Source: an uncultured Oscillibacter sp. (GTDB lineage: Bacteria; Bacillota; Clostridia; Oscillospirales; Oscillospiraceae). From it: DNA of 6,855 bases. Positions 1 through 5,298 of the stretch are shown piece by piece (positions within the stretch are counted from its first letter, which is position 1; each line of letters starts with the position of its first letter). The stretch lies in NCBI GenBank assembly GCA_948435975.1, contig CAOJHG010000118.1, positions 1-6,855 on the forward strand, written 5' to 3'. The position numbers were made by a program, and so were the translations under genes. The notes beneath the pieces were generated by a model. That model worked only from the letters and a program-made list of their open reading frames with translations. It was not told the origin of the DNA and searched no databases.

Positions 1-1028
1 CGGTCCTCGGGGATGTGGCTCATATCCGCGCCTCTTTGGCGGATGGTCATATGGGTGATATCCTTTCCGCAGAGGGTGATGGTCCCTCCAACAGTCTTTT
101 CCAGTCCGGTGAGGCCGTAAATCAGCTCAGTCTGGCCGTTCCCGTCGATGCCTGCGATGCAGACAATCTCCCCCGCCCGTGCGTCGAAGGTGACGCCATT
201 CACCGCGTTCTTCCGGTGGCCCTTGGACGGCACCACCAAATCCTGTACATGGAGGACAACTTCCTTAGGCTGCGCGGGGGCCTTCACTACCTCCAACTGC
301 ACAGGCCGGCCTACCATCATGTTGGACAGGGTCTGCTTGTCCGTATCCTTTGTCTCCACGGTGCCGATGTATTTTCCCTTCCGCAGAACCGACACCCGGT
401 CTGCCACAGCCATAATCTCATTGAGCTTGTGGGAGATGAACAGGATAGACTTTCCCTCCTTTGCAAACTCTTTCATGGTCGCCATCAGCTCGTCAATTTC
501 CTGGGGCGTCAGGACGGCGGTGGGTTCGTCGAAAATCAGGATCTCGTTGTCCCGGTAGAGCATTTTCAGAATCTCCACCCGCTGCTGCATACCGACGGTG
601 ATATCCTCTACCCTGGCGTCCAGATCCACCTTCATGCCGTAGCGCTCGGACAGGGCCAGCACCTTCTCCCGGGCTGCCTTCTTCTGCAAAAATCCCATCC
701 GGGTAGTCTCCGCCCCCAGGATGATGTTGTCCAGAACCGTGAAGACGTCAATCAGCTTGAAGTGCTGGTGTACCATGCCGATGCCCAGGGCGGTGGCGTC
801 GTTGGGGCTGTTGATCTTGACGGCCTCCCCATTCTTCCGGATCTCTCCCTTTTCCGGCTGATACAGGCCGAACAGCACACTCATCAGCGTAGACTTGCCC
901 GCGCCGTTCTCCCCCAGCAGTGCGTGGATCTCTCCCCGGCGAAGCTGCAAGGTGATATCATCATTGGCGATGATACCTGGGAATTCCTTGGTAATATGCA
1001 GCATTTCGATGACATTCTCAGACTGCAA
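1..1028 (-). CDS. Nucleoside/simple-sugar ABC transporter, double ATPase subunit (NupO/YufO-like), 3' end outside window
   Basis: This is the cytoplasmic energy-coupling subunit of an importer of the BmpA/NupNOPQ class, which takes up nucleosides such as guanosine. About 342 residues are visible of a family that is usually about 500 long; the C-terminus lies beyond the left edge. The first ATPase domain is complete, with Walker A GENGAGKST at residues 39-47, Q-loop HQHF at 87-90, signature region ITVGMQQRVEILK at 143-155 (the form typical of this family in place of LSGGQ), Walker B ILIFDEPTA at 163-171 and H-loop SHK at 199-201. The second domain begins near 257 and has a degenerate Walker A, GIDGNGQTEL (293-302), as is normal here, followed by HIPEDR. 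An in-frame TAG at 1074-1076 limits the start. TTG at 1028 has GGAGGA five bases upstream and fits family N-termini (VIEMLHITKEFPGI at 6-19); GTG at 1043 and ATG at codon 9 fit less well. Permease genes are expected downstream, outside the window. The substrate is inferred from family only. Confidence 0.93.
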   Translation of the reverse strand, partial: MQSENVIEMLHITKEFPGIIANDDITLQLRRGEIHALLGENGAGKSTLMSVLFGLYQPEKGEIRKNGEAVKINSPNDATALGIGMVHQHFKLIDVFTVLDNIILGAETTRMGFLQKKAAREKVLALSERYGMKVDLDARVEDITVGMQQRVEILKMLYRDNEILIFDEPTAVLTPQEIDELMATMKEFAKEGKSILFISHKLNEIMAVADRVSVLRKGKYIGTVETKDTDKQTLSNMMVGRPVQLEVVKAPAQPKEVVLHVQDLVVPSKGHRKNAVNGVTFDARAGEIVCIAGIDGNGQTELIYGLTGLEKTVGGTITLCGKDITHMTIRQRGADMSHIPED

Positions 1029-1032
1029 AATT

Positions 1033-1038
1033 TCCTCC
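1033..1038 (-). promoter_or_regulatory. Strong Shine-Dalgarno that fixes a TTG start
   Basis: On the minus strand GGAGGA lies five bases before TTG at 1026-1028. No comparable site precedes the alternative GTG at 1041-1043 or the internal ATG at codon 9, so this site decides the unusual start codon of the ABC ATPase. Confidence 0.75.
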
Positions 1039-1207
1039 CCCACTTTCTTTTTGAATTTCTCCGGCGCGGGTATCTAAACAAGCACACAAACGCCGTTGCA
1101 TGGATATTCCCCATTCGTTCATGAGATTCCACCAGCGGCGGGCAAACGGAGCTGCAAACGTCCGCAGGAGTACAGGAACACAGAAACGGATGGGGCCCAT
1201 TGAGGAT

Positions 1208-1236
1208 AGTATACAATGTCCGCCGCCGAAAAACAA
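1208..1236 (-). promoter_or_regulatory. Predicted SigA-type promoter of the ABC transporter operon
   Basis: Read on the minus strand, TTGTTT (1231-1236) and TATACT (1208-1213) are separated by exactly 17 bases. The -10 matches TATAAT at five of six positions; the -35 keeps TTG. Transcription would start near 1200, giving a leader of about 170 bases before the TTG start codon. The AT-rich inverted repeat immediately upstream could act as an UP element or an operator. Confidence 0.6.
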
Positions 1237-1267
1237 GAAAATTTATTAGATTTTGTTAAATTTTCTT
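1235..1267. repeat. Perfect 11-bp inverted repeat, AT-rich, at the ABC operon -35 box
   Basis: The arms AAGAAAATTTA (1235-1245) and TAAATTTTCTT (1257-1267) are perfect reverse complements separated by 11 bases, so their centres are 22 bp apart, about two helical turns. The repeat overlaps the last two bases of the -35 box of the minus-strand promoter and stretches upstream of it, a position suited to a dimeric regulator. A hairpin role is less likely, because it would lie upstream of the predicted start site. The right arm with its flank resembles the CodY consensus at about 10 of 15 positions, too few to name the regulator. Confidence 0.6.
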
Positions 1268-1357
1268 AATGCAAATCTTGGCAGGCCGTCTCTCAGACAA
1301 GCTGGGGCGAAAAACACGGCCTCCAGAGCGGGAAACCGCAATTTCTCCTCCAAATGA

Positions 1358-1386
1358 TTGACATTCCAAATTTTGCGAAGCATAAT
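1358..1386 (+). promoter_or_regulatory. Near-consensus SigA promoter of the pyrophosphatase gene
   Basis: TTGACA (1358-1363, perfect) and CATAAT (1381-1386, five of six) are spaced by exactly 17 bases. Transcription would start near 1393, leaving a leader of about 49 bases. The perfect -35 box includes the TTG that a gene finder might take as an early start for the downstream gene, which argues against that start. Confidence 0.8.
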
Positions 1387-1441
1387 AAGCAAGGAAAAAC
1401 TTCATCACGGATGCCCGCATCCACGAAAAGAGGAAACCAGC

Positions 1442-3055
1442 ATGGATACTATCTATATCACCGGACACAGGAACCCGGACACGGACTCCATCGTTTCAGC
1501 CATGGCCTATGCCGCCTTCAAGAACGCCCTGGGGGACCGCCAATACCTCGCTGCCCGCCTGGGACAAGTCAGCGATGAGACACAGATCGTTCTGGACCGC
1601 TTCGGCTTCCAGCCCCCCCGCCTGATTACCAACGTGCGGACCCAGGTGCGGGATCTGGCCTACGACACGCCGCCCACCCTCTCCGCCGCCGCCACCATCA
1701 GCCGGGGCTGGGAAATGATGCAGAACAACAAAATCTCCGTCCTCCCCGTCACCAACGAGGACGGTACGCTCTATGGAATGCTCTCCGCCGGTGACGTGGC
1801 CAACTACGACATGACCTCCGTTCTCAATCCGGTAGTGCAGGAGATTCCCGTTTATAACCTGCTCTCCGTCCTGGAGGGAAAGATCCTCAACGAAGGCCGC
1901 GAGGGAAAGGAATTCATCTCCGGCGCCATCACTATCGCCCTTCCTGCCGGGCGGGAACACCTGCTCTTCTCCAATCAAAACAGCATCGTCGTCTGCGGGG
2001 ACCAGCCGGACATGATCCGCCGGGCGCTGGAACTGCAAGTCAACTGCGTCATCGTCTGTCAGGCGGAAGTAGACCCCGAGCTGCTCCACACAGACACCAG
2101 CACCTGCATCATCTCCACCCCCATCGACCCTTACCAGGCCGTGCGCCTTATCAGCCACGCGCTCCCCATCTCCCGCATCTGCAAAAGCCAGGACCTGGTC
2201 TCCTTCCGGCTGGACGACTATATCGACGATGTGAATAACGCCGTCCTGGAGAGCCGCTTCCGGGCCTACCCCATTCTGGACGAGGAAGGCCGGGTTGTGG
2301 GGATGCTCTCCCGGTTCCACCTGCTGCGCCCCCGCCGGAAACGGGTGGTGCTGGTGGACCATAACGAGAAATCACAGTCCGTAGTGGGGCTGGACCAGGC
2401 GGAAATCCTGGAAATTGTGGACCATCACCGCCTCGCCGACATTGAGACGAAGAATCCCATTTATGTCCGGAACGAGGCCGTAGGCAGCACCACCACCATC
2501 GTCGCGGAGATGTACCAGGAAAAGGGCCTCATGCCGACGGCCAACATGGCGGGGCTGATGGCGGCGGCGATTGTGTCGGACACTGTCATGTTCAAGTCGC
2601 CCACCTGCACAAAGCGGGATATGGACATCGCCCACCGTCTGGCCCGTATAGCCAATGTCTCTCTGGAGGACCTGGGGAAAGCGATTTTCTCTGCAAGCTG
2701 CGGAGATGACAAGACCGCCGCGGCCATGCTGAACACGGACTACAAGGAGTTCCACATCGCGGGGCACAACCTGGCCGTCAGTCAAATCACCACCATGGAT
2801 TCTGACCGTCTTCTTGACCGGCAGGAGGAATTCCTGGACGTTATGCGGGGCATCCGGCAGAAGCGGGGGCTGAACACCGTGCTGCTGATGATTACCGATG
2901 TGCTGCTGGAGGGGACCCACCTGCTGTTTGTAGGGGACGAGGATTCCATCCGGCAGGCGTTTTCCATTGATGGCGCCGTTAGCTGCGCCTTTTTGCCGAA
3001 GATTATGTCTCGAAAGAAGCAGGTAATCCCCATGCTGTCCGCTCTGTGGGGCTGA
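1442..3055 (+). CDS. CBS/DRTGG-domain manganese-dependent inorganic pyrophosphatase (family II, DHH superfamily)
   Basis: Cytoplasmic enzyme that hydrolyses pyrophosphate to phosphate with Mn2+ or Co2+, pulling biosynthetic reactions forward. The protein has 537 residues. The DHH domain opens with GHRNPDTDS (8-16; metal ligands H9, D13, D15) and resumes after an insertion with VDHNE (305-309), VDHH (326-329) and SDT (379-381). The C-terminal DHHA2 domain carries the substrate-binding SRKKQV signature (523-528). The insertion, about 70-298, is CBS-DRTGG-CBS: CBS one around 70-123, DRTGG around 130-240 and CBS two around 244-298. This architecture is known to sense AMP, ADP and ATP and, with DRTGG, diadenosine polyphosphates. 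All catalytic motifs are intact, while the DRTGG core reads GDQPD (186-190), a divergent form. ATG 1442 is chosen because AGAGGA stands eight bases before it and the promoter overlaps a longer TTG-initiated frame. Probably co-transcribed with the acetyltransferase nine bases downstream. Confidence 0.95.
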   Translation: MDTIYITGHRNPDTDSIVSAMAYAAFKNALGDRQYLAARLGQVSDETQIVLDRFGFQPPRLITNVRTQVRDLAYDTPPTLSAAATISRGWEMMQNNKISVLPVTNEDGTLYGMLSAGDVANYDMTSVLNPVVQEIPVYNLLSVLEGKILNEGREGKEFISGAITIALPAGREHLLFSNQNSIVVCGDQPDMIRRALELQVNCVIVCQAEVDPELLHTDTSTCIISTPIDPYQAVRLISHALPISRICKSQDLVSFRLDDYIDDVNNAVLESRFRAYPILDEEGRVVGMLSRFHLLRPRRKRVVLVDHNEKSQSVVGLDQAEILEIVDHHRLADIETKNPIYVRNEAVGSTTTIVAEMYQEKGLMPTANMAGLMAAAIVSDTVMFKSPTCTKRDMDIAHRLARIANVSLEDLGKAIFSASCGDDKTAAAMLNTDYKEFHIAGHNLAVSQITTMDSDRLLDRQEEFLDVMRGIRQKRGLNTVLLMITDVLLEGTHLLFVGDEDSIRQAFSIDGAVSCAFLPKIMSRKKQVIPMLSALWG

Positions 3056-3064
3056 GTACAGTTT

Positions 3065-3580
3065 ATGATGATTCTGGAAACAGAGCGGCTGTATCTGCGG
3101 GAGCTGGAGCAGCGGGACTTTGATGCGCTGTGCGGGATTTTACAGGATGAGAAGGCTATGTACGCTTATGAAGGGGCCTTCAGCAGCGCGGAGGTGCAGG
3201 AATGGCTGGACCGGCAGATTTCCCGTTATCACAAGTGGGGGTTTGGCCTGTGGGCGGCGGTCCTGAAGGAGACAGATGCGCTGATTGGGCAGTGCGGACT
3301 GACCATGCAGCCATGGAAGGGCCAGGAGCTGCTGGAGATCGGCTATCTCTTTCAGCGGCGGCACTGGCATCGGGGATATGCGCTGGAGTCCGCGAAAGCC
3401 TGTAAGCGCTACGCCTTTGAAACACTGAAGGCAGAGGAGGTCTGTTCCATCATACGGGACACCAACACCGCCTCTCAAATGGTCGCACTCCGAAACGGCA
3501 TGACGGCGGCGGACACTTGGATAAAGCACTACCGCGGAACAGATATGCCCCATTGCCGTTACGTGGTCCGCAGCTCATGA
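3065..3580 (+). CDS. GNAT-family N-acetyltransferase (RimJ/RimL-like)
   Basis: A 171-residue protein of the GNAT fold, which transfers acetyl from acetyl-CoA to an amine; the acceptor cannot be told from sequence. The N-terminus LETERLYLREL (4-14) is the typical first strand of the RimJ/RimL-like group. The acetyl-CoA-binding motif A appears as HWHRGYALES (100-109), and RDTNTASQMVALRNGM (131-146) matches the conserved NxxSxxVxxKxGM helix. The length is normal for a single-domain GNAT. The start is one of two consecutive ATG codons; no strong ribosome binding site is visible, and the gene begins nine bases after the pyrophosphatase stop, so translational coupling is likely. It appears to be the last gene of this unit, with a hairpin starting seven bases after its stop. 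A role in protein N-terminal acetylation or in detoxification are both possible. Confidence 0.9.
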   Translation: MMILETERLYLRELEQRDFDALCGILQDEKAMYAYEGAFSSAEVQEWLDRQISRYHKWGFGLWAAVLKETDALIGQCGLTMQPWKGQELLEIGYLFQRRHWHRGYALESAKACKRYAFETLKAEEVCSIIRDTNTASQMVALRNGMTAADTWIKHYRGTDMPHCRYVVRSS

Positions 3581-3586
3581 CAGCAA

Positions 3587-3625
3587 AACAGGAGCGGCGG
3601 GAAAACGCACCCTGCCGCTCCTGTT
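3587..3625. terminator. Hairpin terminator between convergent genes
   Basis: AACAGGAGCGGC (3587-3598) and GCCGCTCCTGTT (3614-3625) form a perfect 12-bp stem, which GGG/CCC inside the loop can lengthen past one bulged base. Read on the minus strand, the hairpin ends in a run of four T, so it best fits an intrinsic terminator for the nfeD-SPFH operon, whose stop lies 16 bases away. Read on the plus strand, no T-run follows, so termination of the acetyltransferase transcript would be weaker or would rely on the hairpin alone. Confidence 0.75.
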
Positions 3626-3641
3626 CGCAATATGAAATCCG

Positions 3642-4598
3642 TCAGTCTTCAGCGCTCCCATTCTCGGGCGTGTCGCTCTCCAGCAGGGCCTTCGCACTGG
3701 CAGCCAGACCCGCCAGACCTTGCAGCTCGCTGGGGATGATAATCTTCGTAGCCTTTCCGTCGGCAATCTTCTCCATGGCCTCCAGCGCCTTGAGCTTCAC
3801 TACCTGATCGTTGGGCGCGGCGGCGTTCAGCAGGCGCAGAGACTCCGCAAGGGCCGTCTGCACCCGGGTAATGGCTTCCGCCTCGGCTTCTGCGGCCATG
3901 ATGCGGGCCTCCTTCGCACCCTCAGCCTGGAGGATGGCGGCCTGCTTTGCGGCGTCGGCGCGGAGGATGGCGGCCTGCTTCTCGCCCTCGGCTACCAGGA
4001 CCTGGGACTGCTTCTGCCCCTCCGCCTGAAGGATGGATTCCCGGCGTTCCCGCTCGGCCTTCATCTGCTTCTCCATGGCGTTCTGGATTTCCTTGGGCGG
4101 GATGATGTTTTTCAGCTCCACTCGGGTGATTTTGATACCCCAGGGGTCTGTAGCTTCGTCCAGGATTGCCCGCATCCGGGAATTGATAACGTCCCGGCTG
4201 GTGAGGGACTGGTCCAGCTCCAGCTCGCCGATGAGGTTCCGCAGGGTGGTGGCGGTAAGGCTCTCAATGGCGTTCATAGGATGCTCCACGCCGTAGGTAT
4301 ACAGCTTGGGGTCTGTGATCTGGAAATAGATAACGGTGTCGATCTGCATGGTGACGTTGTCCTTCGTAATGACCGGCTGGGGAGGGAAGTCCGCCACCTG
4401 CTCCTTCAGGGAGACCTTTTTCACAATCCGCATGATAAAGGGGATTTTGACGTGAGGTCCCTGGTTCCAGACTGTGTAAAACCGCCCCAGACGCTCCACC
4501 ACATAGGCCCGGGACTGCCGGACAACGCTGACGTTCACGATGACCAGCAAAACCAGAAGGATGACGACAATGGCAACCGGAATCCACCAAAAACTCAT
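3642..4598 (-). CDS. SPFH/band-7 (stomatin-like, paraslipin) membrane protein, QmcA-type
   Basis: A 318-residue membrane-anchored scaffold of the SPFH family, which oligomerises at the inner membrane and is linked to membrane microdomains and quality control. One N-terminal hydrophobic segment (about 4-26) is followed by the SPFH domain (about 27-185), with typical motifs such as VVERLGRFYTVWNQGPH (33-49) and the conserved block TATTLRNLIGELELDQ (115-130). After it, residues 191-245 form five 11-residue repeats (QAEGQKQSQVL, VAEGEKQAAIL, RADAAKQAAIL, QAEGAKEARIM, AAEAEAEAITR), consistent with a hendecad coiled coil. The tail is Ala/Leu-rich and ends in an acidic stretch. The ATG overlaps the nfeD stop as ATGA, and GGAGGT stands six bases before it inside the last nfeD codons, so the two are translated together. 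No protease motif is present. The exact cellular role is not determined by sequence. Confidence 0.95.
   Translation of the reverse strand: MSFWWIPVAIVVILLVLLVIVNVSVVRQSRAYVVERLGRFYTVWNQGPHVKIPFIMRIVKKVSLKEQVADFPPQPVITKDNVTMQIDTVIYFQITDPKLYTYGVEHPMNAIESLTATTLRNLIGELELDQSLTSRDVINSRMRAILDEATDPWGIKITRVELKNIIPPKEIQNAMEKQMKAERERRESILQAEGQKQSQVLVAEGEKQAAILRADAAKQAAILQAEGAKEARIMAAEAEAEAITRVQTALAESLRLLNAAAPNDQVVKLKALEAMEKIADGKATKIIIPSELQGLAGLAASAKALLESDTPENGSAED
3929..3980 (-). repeat. Internal 19-bp direct repeat coding for hendecad units of the SPFH protein
   Basis: The same 19 bases occur at 3929-3947 and 3962-3980, offset by 33 bp, which is exactly 11 codons. Both copies encode the KQAAIL segment of successive coiled-coil repeats. 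Near-identity at DNA level suggests recent duplication or conversion of one repeat unit; simple codon bias is an alternative. Confidence 0.7.
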
Positions 4599-5047
4599 TT
4601 TACTACCTCCGTTTGTTCTATAAGATTCACCAAGAGCTTCACGCCCTCAATGCGCTGGATTTTCACCCGTGCTCCGGCTGGGATCACCTCGCCCCCGGCG
4701 CTACGGGCAGTCCAGGTCTTCCCGTCCACATACACCGCGCCGGACGCCCGCTCATTGTTCACGTCCTCCGTCACTCTGGCCACCGCGCCAATGACCCGGT
4801 CCGCGTTGGTTGGGACGCCGGGCTTGTTCCAGAACTGGCGCACCAGGGGGCGGCTGACTGCCAGGGCGGCTGCGGACACGCCGGCAAACACCAGCATCTG
4901 AATCCCCACAGCCGCATCCAGCATGGACGCCGCCAGCGCCGCCAGTGCCCCAGCCACAAACCACACAGATACCATGCCCTCCGTCAGCAGCTCCACTATG
5001 CCAAAGGCCACAATCGCCCCCAGCCAGACCCAAATCATCAAATTCAT
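4595..5047 (-). CDS. NfeD-like membrane protein (short form, partner of SPFH protein)
   Basis: A 150-residue NfeD1b-type protein without the ClpP-like protease domain of long NfeD proteins. It has an N-terminal membrane part with about three hydrophobic segments (about 3-21, 26-46 and 48-64) and a soluble OB-fold-like C-terminal domain (about 83-140), with the family pattern RVIGAVARVTEDV (84-96), GAVYVDGKTWTARS (103-116) and IPAGARVKIQRIEGVKLLV (122-140). NfeD proteins are known partners of stomatin-like proteins, and the gene order here is the classical one. The start ATG has AGGAGG seven bases upstream, and an extended -10 promoter lies about 40 bases upstream, so this is the first gene of a two-gene operon. 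Its stop overlaps the next start by four bases. Confidence 0.93.
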   Translation of the reverse strand: MNLMIWVWLGAIVAFGIVELLTEGMVSVWFVAGALAALAASMLDAAVGIQMLVFAGVSAAALAVSRPLVRQFWNKPGVPTNADRVIGAVARVTEDVNNERASGAVYVDGKTWTARSAGGEVIPAGARVKIQRIEGVKLLVNLIEQTEVVK

Positions 5048-5085
5048 GGAAACGCCTCCTTTCCGCTATTCTTACTTATGGCCTC

Positions 5086-5096
5086 AGTATAACATA
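5086..5096 (-). promoter_or_regulatory. Extended -10 promoter of the nfeD-SPFH operon
   Basis: On the minus strand TATGTTATACT fits the Gram-positive TRTGnTATAAT extended -10 pattern with one mismatch. No good -35 hexamer is found 16-18 bases upstream, as is common for such promoters. Transcription would start near 5079, leaving a leader of about 32 bases that contains the AGGAGG ribosome binding site. Confidence 0.65.
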
Positions 5097-5142
5097 GTTC
5101 CTCCAGAAATACTATTTCATTTCTGTTACAAGATTAAGAGGC

Positions 5143-5184
5143 GGCGGGAAAAACGGCGGCCTGACCCTAAGAAGCCGTCCCGCC
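5143..5184. repeat. GC-rich interrupted inverted repeat upstream of the dgt-like gene
   Basis: GGCGGG (5143-5148) plus ACGGC (5153-5157) can pair with GCCGT (5174-5178) plus CCCGCC (5179-5184), giving 11 pairs with a bulge of four A and a loop of 16 bases. It lies between two divergent promoters, upstream of both predicted start sites, so it is probably not in either main transcript. It could be a regulator site or a terminator relic; TGAATTTT follows on the plus strand. Confidence 0.45.
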
Positions 5185-5195
5185 TGAATTTTCGG

Positions 5196-5224
5196 TTGCA
5201 ATTTCCCTTCCGGCGTGGGATAAT
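5196..5224 (+). promoter_or_regulatory. Predicted SigA-type promoter of the Dgt-like gene
   Basis: TTGCAA (5196-5201, four of six) and GATAAT (5219-5224, five of six) are spaced by 17 bases, and TGG directly before the -10 adds an extended -10 TGn. Transcription would start near 5231, leaving a leader of about 68 bases before the ATG at 5299. Confidence 0.65.
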
Positions 5225-5298
5225 AGAAAAATCCTTCTCCCTTTTTCCAGGGAACGCCGCTGGAACAAAACGGAAATGACAGAAAGCGCAGGAATTCT

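Larger units (their letters stand above)
1029..1441. other. Divergent intergenic region between the ABC ATPase and the pyrophosphatase
   Basis: These 413 bases contain no convincing protein gene. They hold two outward-facing promoters (1208-1236 minus, 1358-1386 plus), a perfect AT-rich inverted repeat (1235-1267), and GC-rich potential hairpins between the promoters: AGGCCGT/ACGGCCT at 1283-1289 and 1316-1322, and GCGG-GAAA-CCGC at 1328-1339. The leader of the ABC gene between about 1200 and 1029 contains a possible short reading frame but no riboswitch class that I recognise, including the purine riboswitch. The BmpA-type binding lipoprotein gene often found beside such ATPases is not here. 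Confidence 0.7.

Noticed and set aside
15..1124. Long plus-strand reading frame of 369 codons opposite the ABC ATPase
   Set aside because: The minus strand carries an unmistakable ABC ATPase with all motifs; the opposite frame has no recognisable domain and reflects GC-rich codon bias.
1259..1273. CodY box
   Set aside because: Only about 10 of 15 positions match the consensus in AT-rich DNA, which is expected often by chance; kept only as a remark on the inverted repeat.
1029..1441. Purine or other riboswitch upstream of the nucleoside transporter or pyrophosphatase
   Set aside because: The conserved purine-aptamer core sequences are not found on either strand, and no other class that I know fits the visible stems.
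1256..1468. Minus-strand 70-codon frame across the pyrophosphatase promoter
   Set aside because: It covers a near-perfect plus-strand promoter and the pyrophosphatase start, with no ribosome binding site or homology that I recognise.
1496..2362. Minus-strand frame of 288 codons within the pyrophosphatase gene
   Set aside because: Antisense shadow of a gene whose catalytic motifs are all intact on the plus strand; other antisense frames in 2151-2920, 3140-3553, 5167-5700, 5731-6306 and 6397-6798 are rejected for the same reason.
3720..4901. Plus-strand frame of 393 codons opposite SPFH and nfeD
   Set aside because: It spans two well-defined minus-strand genes and their junction, shows low-complexity composition and no family resemblance.
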